This document shows positions 44,139 to 53,853 of a stretch of 64,000 bases of DNA, one piece after another. A program made the translations under genes and the position numbers. The notes under the pieces were generated by a model that did not search any database, was not told the DNA's origin, and worked only from the letters and a program-made list of their open reading frames with translations. Every line of letters begins with the position of its first letter. The stretch's first letter is position 1. The stretch is from Moniliella sp. 'wahieum'. Taxonomy: Eukaryota > Basidiomycota > Moniliellomycetes > Moniliellales > Moniliellaceae. Where the stretch lies: the NCBI GenBank assembly GCA_003971905.1, contig RSEE01000091.1, forward strand, positions 214,622-278,621, read 5' to 3'.

Positions 44139-45203
44139 ATGGGCGGCCTCGTGCTGGGCGTGGGCGTAGACGTGCTGCAGCTCACACGCCTCCAGGCCCT
44201 GCTGCACCGCCACAGCGTCCGCATCGCCGCCAGCAGCCCCACCGCTGTCCCCGAATTTCTCCGCCCCGGCCCCGTCCATGCCGCCCCGCCGTACACCCTA
44301 GCCGCAGCTGCCAAGCTGGCGCACCGCATCATGGCCCCGGACGAGCTCAAATCCTTCCTTGCCCGCTTGTACGGCGGGCCTCTTCGTCCTGATGGAAGCC
44401 CCATCATGCAGTCCCGTCCGCCGCGTCCGCACGACCGCGTGGTGGACCCGGCGATTTTGCGTTCGCTTGCGCTTCGTTGGACCGCCAAGGAAGCCGCTTT
44501 CAAGGCTCTCCAGCCCCACTTCACCCTCCACTGGTACGACCTCCAACTGACCAAGCACCGCTCTCTCTCCTCGCCGGGGCGCCTGGCCCGCTTCCAGCTG
44601 TCCGACGTGCCTGCCAACGCAGCCCACGGCGCCGGCCCCTTACCCTGGGCGCTGCAGGATCGTGCTCTGGGCAAGAAACTTAAACGTTCGGAGCAAGCTG
44701 CCACGCCCGCGTTTGAGGAAGGAGCCCATGACTTCATTTTGCAGCGCGAGCAACAGGACAAGGAGGCCGGACTGCCATCCACAGAGAGAGTGGATGAAAG
44801 CCTGCCGTCTTCCAAGTCAGGCAAACCATTTTTGACCTTTACGCCAGTGTTCCATCGCCGATGGAGGGAAGCGCGTGCGCTAGCCCGCGGGGTACCCCCT
44901 GACGAGCCCGCTGCGGTTGCCCCTTCGGGCGAGGGCACCCTGGACGACCCCCTGAGCGCGGCCAGGGATTTACCCCCAGTCACGACCAGCGCATCCAACT
45001 TCACCTCTCCGTCACTCACGATGCCGGCCTGGTTCTGGCCCAGGTTACGGCCCAGTTGGTCCCGTTCATGCCCCCCAGCCATGGGAGGTGGATGTACTGC
45101 GAAATGTGCGATTCTAAAGGCATTCTACAAGACACTAATCTTGATGAGGAGGGTGCAGCTGGGTTATCACATACATGCACATACGCTCCTAGGTTCAGGT
45201 TAA
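44139..45203 (+). CDS. 4'-phosphopantetheinyl transferase (holo-ACP synthase, AcpS type)
   Basis: Transfers phosphopantetheine from CoA to an acyl carrier protein. The ATG at 44139 gives MGGLVLGVGVDVLQLTRLQA, with the conserved VGVDVxxLxR motif holding the first Mg-binding Asp. LRSLALRWTAKEAAFKALQP carries the W-x2-KEA motif near 44460-44520. Further on KPFLTFTP, and in another frame LHLSVTHDAGLVLAQVTAQL, match the C-terminal (S/T)HD motif. At about 300 residues it is longer than bacterial AcpS, with an insert after the KEA motif (DRALGKKLKRSEQAA and following). Likely the mitochondrial Ppt2 counterpart. A frame change near 44985 makes the stop uncertain. Convergent with the RRM gene. Confidence 0.82.
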   Translation: MGGLVLGVGVDVLQLTRLQALLHRHSVRIAASSPTAVPEFLRPGPVHAAPPYTLAAAAKLAHRIMAPDELKSFLARLYGGPLRPDGSPIMQSRPPRPHDRVVDPAILRSLALRWTAKEAAFKALQPHFTLHWYDLQLTKHRSLSSPGRLARFQLSDVPANAAHGAGPLPWALQDRALGKKLKRSEQAATPAFEEGAHDFILQREQQDKEAGLPSTERVDESLPSSKSGKPFLTFTPVFHRRWREARALARGVPPDEPAAVAPSGEGTLDDPLSAARDLPPVTTSASNFTSPSLTMPAWFWPRLRPSWSRSCPPAMGGGCTAKCAILKAFYKTLILMRRVQLGYHIHAHTLLGSG

Positions 45204-45232
45204 GCATCGAGATAGGAGCCGCAGTTGTGTGC

Positions 45233-46852
45233 CTAATCGAATGTTGTCTTCGTTCCGGCGGGCGCTGCGGCCACAGGAGCACGCTGAGCCTGAGCCAGTG
45301 CTGCGCCCGGCGCAGGACGGTGGGAAGACCCGCCCTTTTTGGCGGCCCTGGCAGCGGCACGTTCTGCCTGCGTTGGCTTGTGGGCCTTGGGCAATGGGGC
45401 TGAGGGATCAAAAGGGAGCTGGGGCTGGGGTTGAACCGGTTGGACTTCTCCACCGGTGGCGGGTGCCCCCCATTGGCGCATGGCGGGACCAGATTCTTTC
45501 TGTTCTTGGTCTTGCTCTCGCTTCTGCATCCGTGCCGTCTTACCCAAACGCATCGGCTTTGGCCGTTCGGTATCTAACAGACGAACAGCCTTCTTTGCCC
45601 CGCGCCGAACTGCATCGGGGGACGCATAGGCCACTTCCAATTGTCGCCCAAGAAGACGGTGGGTGGCAGGCGCATCGATCAACGACGCCGTTGCATGCTC
45701 CAATGTGTGAAAGTCAACAAATGCCCATCCTTTGCACTTTTCGGGTGCATCCTCAAATGTTCCCATCCGGATTTTGCGGATCCCAGCCCCACGGATCTGC
45801 TTGGACCCACTCTCTTTGGTAGCCTTCTTATCCTTGGTCGAGGCTTTGGTCGACGCAGCGGCCTCACCGGCCTCGTCTGCTGCTACTTCGCCATCCTTCA
45901 TCTCTGAATCTGAATCAGAGTCGGAATCCGAACCAGAATCAGCGCCTGGGCCAGATGTAGCCTTGGCTCTTCCAGCGGCAGCAGCCTTCTTTTGATTCCG
46001 GTTCATCCGCTCCTCGGCTGCCCGGGTCAGCATCAGTTCAATGTCGGCTGGGGTGGTCTTGAAGCTAAGGTTGCCAAAGAAGAGGGTTTCGGCGGGGGGT
46101 GGCGCTGTTTGCGCAAGATGGCAGCTGCCGTTTTGGGCAGACCCGGGCGGGCCTTTTGGGCCTCACTCAACGCATTCTCACCGGCTTGCACCGCCGCCGA
46201 GGGAATGCCTGGCCGGCCGGAAAAGTCGCCGGCCGACTTGATGAGAAGCTTACGTCCGTCCAGCATCAACTCCGACATGCGAATTCCAATCTCCACTTCA
46301 GCCTGGGAAGGCACGTCGACATAGCGTACCCGCGGTTCTTTTCCCCCTTGCGCACGCCCTTGGGCATCGCCACGCGCGAAATGCCGTGGATGCCCTTATC
46401 CTCCAACCATTCCACCAGGTGCTCCGACGTGGTCTTGAACGACATGTTGCCCACCCACAGAGCAAACGGAGACCGCGCATCTTTTTCCTTCGTGTGTTCT
46501 ACCTGGACTTCCGGTTCAGGCAGACCTTGTTTGCCGCTGCGCACTCGCTTTGGCCAACTTTCTCCGTTTGCGCGCCTCCTTATGCGAGATGGCCTCTTCC
46601 TCCGTCACCTCATTTGGCTGTTCGGATTCAGCAACTGCTTCCTCGACAGGTTCCGTTGCAGCAGCACCATCGGCGTCCGTATCGGGGGCGGGACGCTTAC
46701 GCTTTTGGCCTCTTGACCGCGGAGGTCGGGCTTGGCAGGCTTGGCTGCAAGCGCCGCCTTGGCTTCGGCGCGCGCTGCCTTTTTGGCCATGCGAAGCTCC
46801 TTATTGGTCAGTGCGGGTGTGTCCCAGATGCGGCAGGTTCAGCGTCGGACAT
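45233..46852 (-). CDS. NOP13: Nucleolar RRM protein, Nop13-like
   Basis: Two-RRM nucleolar protein, probably in pre-ribosome assembly. The ATG at 46850-46852 begins MSDAEPAAS; a Lys/Arg-rich helix (NKELRMAKKAARAEAKAAL) follows. RRM1 starts FALWVGNMSFKTTSEHLVEW and continues with MYVDVPSQAEVEIGIRMSE and GRKLLIKSAGDFSGRP. RRM2 starts LFFGNLSFKTTPADIELMLT, is interrupted by a long acidic insert (SGSDSDSDSDSEMKDGE), then resumes IRKIRMGTFEDAPEKCKGWA and FVDFHTLEHATASLIDA. The tail is basic and ends PAGTKTTFD. Frame changes fall near 46805, 46600, 46315 and 46080. It is divergent from RPL14, so co-regulation of two ribosome-related genes is plausible. An alternative assignment is Nop12. Confidence 0.75.
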
Positions 46853-47420
46853 GGTGCTGCCAATGTACACAAAGCGCCTGCCAGGGGTGGTGGAGGAGGG
46901 ACACCCCGCGCCCCCGCCTTGCCTCCACCAAGCCAAAGCCTGCCCAAGCTGGACTAAGTTGGCCTGCTTGCTGGCCCATCCCGCCAAAAAATAGGCTGCT
47001 CTTTGCACCGATTCCCCACTGTGCACGTGATGCATGATGTCTTTTCCTATCTGAAGTGATCGATGATCACTGGTGTTGAGTTGAGATCGATGATCGGTGG
47101 GTCATCTACATCACGTGACGAGTGTGTTGCCACGCTGAAATGAGGGAGAGGGCCGAGGTGGACAGGTATTAATTGCGCCGTTAACCCTAGGTATATTACG
47201 CTAGGAGCCGCAAAGGGGCAGTAACCTTTCTGGCTCACAGGGTTTGGGGGCACAGGGGCGGTGTGGGGCCCGAGCCGCGCTTGGCTCGGGGTATCGAGCC
47301 GCGGGAGTGAGGTGGCCTCGCAGCCTTTCACCATCTACCCAGCTAGTCCGGAGGTCAAGGTCCGTCTTTCCTCGCGCCACGGTTGGCGGCGCTAGCTAAC
47401 CTTGGCCCTTTTCTTTGCAG
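46853..47420. other. Divergent promoter region, NOP13-like and RPL14
   Basis: 567 bp between two start codons. A pyrimidine-rich acceptor tract TTTTCTTTGCAG abuts the RPL14 ATG, so a 5'-UTR intron or a tiny first exon is probable. TGATCGATGATCACTGG-type inverted motifs are seen near 47055-47075. Confidence 0.5.
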
Positions 47421-47843
47421 ATGTCGACCCAGGCTTCGTCTTTCAAGCGCTACGTCGAGGTGGGCCGTGTGTGGTGCTCATCAACGATGAGAAGTCGCCG
47501 GTCAACGGCAAGCTGGCGGTGATTGCCGAGATCATTGATGCCAACCGGGCCATCATTGACGGGCCTACCACCGGTGTGGCGCGCCAGCCGTACCAGTACA
47601 AGTACTTGCTCCTGACCAAGTTTGTGGTCAAGACCTGCCGCGCGCGGCTCGCTCCAAGGTGGTCAAGAAGTACTTCGAGAAGGCTGGTGTGGCCGAGAAG
47701 TGGGCCGCGAGCAACTGGGCCAAGACCCTGCTTCGCGCGCTGCCAAGAAGTCCACCACCGACTTCCAGCGCTTTGAGATTACCCACCTCAAGCAGCAGCG
47801 GAGGAAGCTGCTCGGCGCGGAGCTGAAGAAGACGGCGGCCTAA
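47421..47843 (+). CDS. RPL14: 60S ribosomal protein L14 (eL14)
   Basis: Component of the cytosolic large subunit. The ATG at 47421 follows directly on a TTTGCAG acceptor and gives MSTQASSFKRYVEVGRV. The KOW-type core reads VLINDEKSPVNGKLAVIAEI and IDGPTTGVARQPYQYKYLLL. KVVKKYFEKAGVAEKWAASN and AAKKSTTDFQRFEITHLKQQ follow, with the basic end LLGAELKKTAA at the TAA 47841-47843. Three single-base frame changes (near 47473, 47635 and 47738) are needed in this essential gene of about 140 codons, which makes it the clearest case for base-level sequence errors. Divergent from the Nop13-like gene. Confidence 0.93.
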
Positions 47844-48213
47844 CCATTCTTGACCCTGTCAAGAAACATTCCCGTTGCCCCCTCTCTCTTTGCCCTCTGC
47901 TGGGAACGTGCCGCTGTCGTCCCGAATGAATGGACGTGGTGGCTGTCTCCCAACCGAGTCCATGGCACTACTTGACGTGACCGTTGATCACGGATGTGGT
48001 GTATGCTCATTCCACACGCCTTTTGTCTCCGACTTTAGGCGACAAAAACCTACTCAATTCATTGAGGATGCCTCCATGGCGTTCATATGATGTCGATGCT
48101 GGTCGATTCCCTGTGATATCTATAGCGTCTGGACAGATAGGGACGCATACACTAGTAACGATGTCCGAATTACGTGGGATGGCCGTGTCGGTTGCAGTCA
48201 TTCGAACAAGGCG
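47844..48213. other. Intergenic region, RPL14 and ADE1 3' ends
   Basis: 370 bp between two convergent genes. No feature beyond the 3' flanks was recognised. Confidence 0.5.
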
Positions 48214-49342
48214 TTAGGCCCCAAACTTGGTCCCGGTAATCTTCTCGAACGCCTGGGCATAACGATCCCGGGTGGCCGCAATGATCGTGTCCGGCAGCAA
48301 AATGGGTTTCCCACCGGCCGGCTGCTTGTCGGGGCCAATGAGTTTCGTCTCCAACAACCAATCGCGCACAAATTGCTTGTCAAACGAGGTCTGGGACCGG
48401 CCCACAGCGTACGTGGCGGCATCCCAAAAGCGGGAGCTGTCGGGTGTCAGCACTCATCCACCAGAATCAGCACCTCTTCCACCCCCGTTTGGGGGTTGAC
48501 AAAGCTCGGTTGCGCCTGCACCAGCGGGGTCGAGGGCAGGTGCGCCCGGGGCACCAGTCCAAACTCGAACTTGGTGTCAGCCAGGATCAGACCACGGGTG
48601 GCAGCATGTTCGGCCGCCCGGGTGTAAACAGCTTTGGCCGTCTGAGCTAGGTGGGCAGCAAGTGCCGTTCCATATTCTCCTCCGCCCAGGATCTTGGGAC
48701 CTGGTCTGGGTGGATGTTCTCATCATGGTCGCCCTGTTCCGCCTTGGTGGATGGGGTAAATAGTGGGCCATTGGGGATCTTAGCGCTCTCCTCCAGCCCG
48801 GCAGGAAGGGAAATGCCATGCACCGTACCGGCACGCTTGTACTCGGCCCAGCCACTGCGGAAAGGTAGCCACGAACAATTGCCTCAATCGGAATGACGCT
48901 GGCGCGACGCACGAGCATCGAACGGCCCTGGGCACGCTCTAGCGCACCGGCCGACTTGTTCAGAGTTTCCTTGAGAGCGGTAGGGAAGGTTGACACAGAG
49001 GTGCTGAGAACGTGGGACGGCACAATTCCATCCTTGTCGGAGGTGAGCAGGTCAAACCAAAAGGTAGAGATGCCAGTCAAGATCTCTCCTTGGATGGGAC
49101 ACCCTACATAAATGAATTAGTGTCTCCTTCTCTACTGATAGAGAGGGGGGGGGGGGGGAGGACGCACGTTGTCCATCAGAACATCAAATGCACTGATGCG
49201 GTCCGAGGCAACAAATAGCAAGGGTGCTTCGGCGCCCTGTTCACCCTGCAGCACGGACTTGTGTCGTATACGTCGCGCACCTTTCCCCGTGCTAGAAGCG
49301 GTAGGGCAAGTCGCTCTGCAAGACAGCGGCGGGCAGACCCAT
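48214..49342 (-). CDS. ADE1: SAICAR synthase (purine biosynthesis, Ade1)
   Basis: Joins aspartate to CAIR in de novo purine synthesis. The ATG at 49340-49342 begins [24 protein letters not shown] follows in another frame, then [18 protein letters not shown], the ATP-binding block. An intron (GTGCGT...TAG, about 49108-49167, containing 14 consecutive G on the + strand) joins it to [20 protein letters not shown]. Downstream are [20 protein letters not shown], the succinocarboxamide-site block, and [11 protein letters not shown]-type sequence near 48570-48600. The C-terminal [20 protein letters not shown] leads to an end at KITGTKFGA. Several frame changes fall between 48440 and 48860, near 49260 and near 49295. 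Single-domain, as in other fungi. Confidence 0.92.
49145..49158. repeat. G14 homopolymer in ADE1 intron
   Basis: Fourteen consecutive G on the + strand form a C tract in the ADE1 intron downstream of the donor, unusual for a splice substrate and a likely site of length error. Confidence 0.85.
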
Positions 49343-49742
49343 GTTGGACGTTGTGATGGTAGGGGAGGGAACGGAGATAAAGCTACGCAAGCGAAGACAA
49401 AAATGAATTTGCTGCACGTGCTGAGGTAAGGGCGCACGTGCCATTGGCGCTAACTAAGGCCTAAGGCCTAATTGATGATTGCCACCCGAACTAGCAGTCG
49501 CTCGTGCGTCATTCGCGTCACGCGTCATGAGTTGCAAACTCCCTCCAGTTGGCTCATCACAACGACTGAGTTTTGGTATACAAGGGTACATCTGCCTTTC
49601 CAACATCTCTCGCACCGATGTACCCCGTAGACACAGATGGGTTCGAGCAAGGGTGCCCCATCGATTCTCCGCCACATGACCCCCTATCCATGTCCCAATT
49701 CAACTCTCAATATCAACATCAACGCATTCAACATTCGCATGG
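49343..49742. other. Intergenic region, ADE1-SDR
   Basis: 400 bp with TAAGGCCTAAGGCCTAA direct/inverted repeats near 49455-49471 and an ACGCGT hexamer near 49520. No gene was recognised. Confidence 0.45.
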
Positions 49743-50881
49743 TCACACCAGTCCAGCCTCTTGATGAGCCCGCTCAACGTACAAAACGGGGTCAATGCCA
49801 GCCTTGTCCAAAAGGACCGAGCGAACGAACGTCTGGACCTCCTCTTGCTCCGCTGGGTCGCTGGCTGGACCGGTAAAGGATTTGTCGGTCAAAGGTACCG
49901 GCACCCCCAACGGTCCGAGTGTCGTCTCGTCCCCTTCCACTTGAGCTCGTCCACCTTGGGTGAAGTGGCCGCGCACAAAGGCGCCCGGGACCCCTGCTCA
50001 ACCGTGATGTAGAAAGGCGTGGCACGGTCAAGATCAGCCAGGTGGTCCAGCTGATATTGGGGCTGTGCGGAAAAAGTAGGTACCCACGGACCCGGGGTGG
50101 AGAGCTAATGCAGTCACGTTGATTCCCGCTTGGCGCAGAGAGCGCGACAGGGAGGCCGTCCAGGAATATACGGCAGCCTTGCTGATACCATACCGTCGCC
50201 ACGAGGCAAAAACATCGATCCATGCAGGGGCTGGAGCCAGGCGTGTTTCGTACTCTTTTAACGCGTGGGGGCCACTCATGGCAGCCATGACGCTGGAGAC
50301 GTTAACGATTCGGGGGGAAGAAGAAGCATATTCGGAGTCTCCCGTGCGCGCGAGCAAGGGGAGTAAGAGGTACGTGAGCGCTGCAGTTCCGATCAAGTTG
50401 ACACCAATGTTGTTTTCGAGACCTTGTTGCGTCAAGGCAGTTCCTGCGGACCGACCGCCAGCATTGTTCAGGAGGATGTCGAGACGGCCGGAGGGGCCGC
50501 CTTGTTCCTGTGGAGCAAGCACTTGAGCTGCACATCCTTTGATGCTCTCCAGGTCGCTGAGGTCGATCTGAACCAATGAAATGCGCTGGCGCACTTCAGG
50601 CGAGGACCAAGTGCGCGACGCGAGCGCTTGCTCACCCTACTCAAGGTGCGAACTGCGGCGTATACGTGGGCCCCACGCTCAGCGAGGCGGTGGGTTAGTT
50701 CGAGACCGATCCTGCGGAGAAGGGAAGATGTGTTAGAATAAGGTGGGCGAGGAATATGAGAAGGAGAAAAGACACGATAGACTACCACACACCCTCGATT
50801 CGAGCCGGTGACGAGGGCCACCTTGCCTGAAAGGTCGGGCACGTCGGCAAGGGAAAAGGCGGCAGGAGTCTCAGAGGGCAT
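49743..50881 (-). CDS. Short-chain dehydrogenase/reductase (WWOX/retinol-dehydrogenase-like)
   Basis: Classical SDR with NAD(P)-binding Rossmann fold. The ATG at 50879-50881 opens MPSETPAAFSLADVPDLSGK, then VALVTGSNRG; an intron (GTGTGT...CAG, about 50715-50790) lets the TGxxxGIG cofactor motif read TGSNRGIG. LTHRLAERGAHVYAAVRTLS, DLSDLESIKGCAAQVLA, the NNAG motif (DILLNNAGG) and RIVNVSSVMAAMSG (catalytic Ser region) follow. YGISKAAVYSWTASLSRSLR carries the YxxxK catalytic pair, followed by ALHPGSVGTYF. The C-terminal part (VPVPLTDKSFTGPASDPAEQ) lies in other frames. Frame changes are near 50600-50640, 50060 and 49960. Substrate unknown. Confidence 0.85.
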
Positions 50882-51795
50882 AATGTGTCTGGAATACGAA
50901 GTGTGTCGGGGGGAGGCGCAAGAGAAAAACGGGAAATAAACAGATGAGTCGATGAAGGTGGTGGCTCTTCCCGTGTGGACAAGAAAGAGAGGGGGGAGGG
51001 AAGTACCTGGCGGCGCCGAAGTTTTATATGCGCGCCGGGGTTAGTGGCGTGCCGGACGTAAGACAGGAACCCAAGGGGTGGGTGAAGAACCTCAGGAAAT
51101 GCAGAGCAATGCAATCGCGATGGTGATGGTTAGTAGGTATAAGCCTTATGCCACACCTAGTAGAGGAGACAGGGGTTCAAACAAGCCTGAGGCTACACAA
51201 TGGAGGCTTCGGAGGTCAAATCAGAGGCGAAGGGTATGAGGCGCCTTGGCCTAAATACGGGACCGCGGATCCCAACGCCGCCGGATACACTGTTCTCTCA
51301 ATCTCCTTCTGCAGCTACCGAGGACGGGGAGAACGCCGCGGGAAATGGCGCAATAGTAGTAAGACCCACATGTTCGTGTATACTCCGAAGTGCCAGCCCT
51401 CGACTGTGGGGAGAGCACAGACCCTCTGAGCTTGACTCTTCCAGGTAGTTTAACGCGTCAAACGTCAGAGCTTCAGATGTTTTTCGGACCGTTCATGAAG
51501 CATTTTCGGGGCTTCGCCAAGGGATGTCTGGGTCGTGCTGGTGGGGGCTGGAGACCGAAGACGCATTGTGGCAGTATACCGAACGAGGAGAGCCCCGCGG
51601 TCATTGCAAAGATTGTAATGACGTTCGCTGGCGGCTCGAATTATTATGTGGGGCACACCAGCACTTCAACTTCAAACGTTCAATATCCAACGCCCTCCGC
51701 TTACCTCAGCCAGCTCCATCTTCCTGGCAACATTCTTGCTTGTTGGCTCCACCATCCCCGCCGGGACGGCAACGCTGACACCGACATCGACGACC
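50882..51795. other. Divergent intergenic region, SDR and mS29
   Basis: 914 bp. A TATAAAA element on the minus strand at 51022-51028 lies about 145 nt from the SDR start. Reading frames on the + strand are open through 51390-51790 but show no conserved motif. Confidence 0.45.
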
Positions 51796-53253
51796 ATGTC
51801 GTGGGGTGCGTTTCTCGGACGGTGCGTGCACGAGCCGGCGCGCTGGCTAGGGCGCCCCTCGCATCTGTTGCCCACACCCCCGCTCCTCGCTACCTTACCT
51901 CCTCCACACCCGTGGCTGGCAAGAGCATCCGTCGCTTTGCCAAAAAGGACCGCAGCATTGTCAAAGTATCCGACCACATGATTCGTGAGGCTGGCCCACC
52001 CATCAAGTGGACCACCGAGTCCGACTTCCGGCGTGAACCGCAGCCTCCGCCTGCTTCGGTGGAATACGACGCTACCCACGCAACGCCAACCAGCCTTCAT
52101 GGCATCTTCCGCTGGCCGGACGCTGTGTCCTCGTCCTTCTCCACCCTTCGGTCGTACAAAGCCCGCGGCAAGGAGGTGAGTACCATCCTTATAATGTGCC
52201 CTTGGGCGTGACACTGACGCCTTGTGCACAGGATAATCCCGATTTTTCTCGTCCCTGGGTCTACCGCCCGCACTACTACGAGATGGCCGGGACCATTAAC
52301 GAGGCCTTCGTCCAGGACCCGGCTGCGCCCCGTGACCATTCGGCCTTGCTTCTGATGGGCCCCGCGGAACAGGGAAGTCCCACCTTCTCGCTTACGCTAT
52401 TGGCCACAGCAAGTCCAAGGGGGCGGTGGTCGCGTATATGCCCAAGGCTGACACACTCTCCATGAGTCGGAACGAGTACGTGTACAGCCCGGCGCTGCAG
52501 GCGTGGGTGCTTCCCAAGCGGGTGGATGACATTCTGTTGGATCTGCAAAAGACCAACAAGGACGTTCTGCCAGATGTGCAGACGATTACCTACCCCGGGC
52601 TGGAGTTTGGGGCGGGCAAATCGGTTGCCGCACTGATCCAGGAAGTTGTCAAGGAAGGCGTTTCCCCGACGCGCAAGCAGGAAGGCCTCGAGCTTATCTT
52701 CCGCTCTCTCATCGCCCAGGACAAGGTTCCATTTGTGTTTGCGCTGGACGAGGCGGAGACGTGCTTTACCCCGACGGAGTACAAGGACCCTAGTTTCCAT
52801 ACCCTCCAGTCGTGGGAGTTTGCCCTGCAGCGCTTTTTCCTTCAGATCTTTAAGGACAATGCGCGTTCGGCTGATCCAAGCGCCGAGCTGCGGATCAAAA
52901 AGGGGCTTGCGATTGCAGCTCAATCCTATGCGCCGTCGTGGTTCCGCATGGCGTACCACTTGCTCCTCCAGGTCCACGATCAGAAGGCGGGAACGATCTG
53001 GGAAGGTTATGACAAGAGGCTCAAGCCCGAGCATGTGGCCCACGCCAAGGCATGTGAGTTTACTGTGTTCAACACGGAACGAGTCATTACCGTGCCCGAA
53101 GCACTGGCGTTCAAGGAAGTGGCAGGCACCAAGATGGTGGGTGGGATGACGCAGGACGACCTGCGTGCACGCCTGGTAGAGAGCCAGGGCAACCCCAAGC
53201 GTCTGCTGGGAGCACTGCACTCGACTATGTTCCATCTGGGGGCGACAGCCTAA
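51796..53253 (+). CDS. RSM23: Mitochondrial ribosomal protein mS29 (DAP3/Rsm23), P-loop GTPase-like
   Basis: Small-subunit mitoribosomal protein of the DAP3 family. A start at the ATG 51796 followed by one early frame change gives a presequence (RTVRARAGALARAPLASVAH) and then GKSIRRFAKKDRSIVKVSDH. The intron at 52176-52231 (GTGAGT...CACAG) separates YKARGKE from DNPDFSRPWVYRPHYYEMAG. The P-loop GPAGTGKSHLLAYA appears only after a frame change near 52367; downstream blocks are VVAYMPKADTLSMSRNEYVY, GAGKSVAALIQEVVKEG, PFVFALDEAETCFTPTEYKD (Walker B) and AYHLLLQVHDQKAGTIWEGY. The stop is TAA at 53251-53253. Length of about 460 residues fits the family. Confidence 0.88.
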
Positions 53254-53853
53254 GCGAATGAATGTGGCCACTGCAAATAAGGATGGCGTTAGGCCGGGAG
53301 TGACGGGGGCTGCTTTGGGCTGCTTTGGGCTACTAGTTGCTAGTGTTTGTTACTAACGCAGAAGAAACACCAATGAATGACATTTCATTCCATGTCATGA
53401 GCATCTTCAAGCTAGCTTCAAGATCATCCGGCCTGCCGTCGGCGGTGCTTCTTGCCCATAAAGGCTAGGGTTGCTAGGGTTGGCGTATGCACACTGGCGC
53501 AGTGCTCGAAGGCCCCAGCGGCTGGTCTGTGCTCCTGCACATGCTTCAACGCTCCAGTTATGAAGCTTGAAGCAGCAACCGCGAGCTTCCGGCTGGCAGT
53601 CCACTCCACCAGCGCCATTGCCACCGCCACTGCCCACCATCGCCATCGCCATCGTCATCGACCTCACCATCTTCACCGACATCGTAATCACAACACCGCT
53701 TCTCCTGCCATCGGAATCGCTTTCTTAGCCTGACTGGCCTGCACCGCCCGCTACAACCGCCGATCGTGCTGTACCTGGCGCTACCAACGCCTGCGCTCTT
53801 TCCCTTACCCCACTACTGTGCCTTGAGCCCGCCAGCCTGCGGGCACCGCGCCG
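53254..53853. other. Intergenic region upstream of the helicase gene
   Basis: 600 bp with a small GGGCTGCTTT tandem repeat near 53310-53330 and a CCATCG-rich microsatellite near 53636-53690. No gene was recognised. Confidence 0.5.

Noticed and set aside
41605-50881. Secondary-metabolite cluster (phosphopantetheinyl transferase, SDR, hydrolase)
   Set aside because: No polyketide or peptide synthase is present and the enzymes sit among housekeeping genes; the transferase looks like a mitochondrial AcpS type.
51165-51190. GGGGTTCAAAC motif resembling a tRNA T arm
   Set aside because: No pairing partner bases on either side and no D or anticodon arm upstream.
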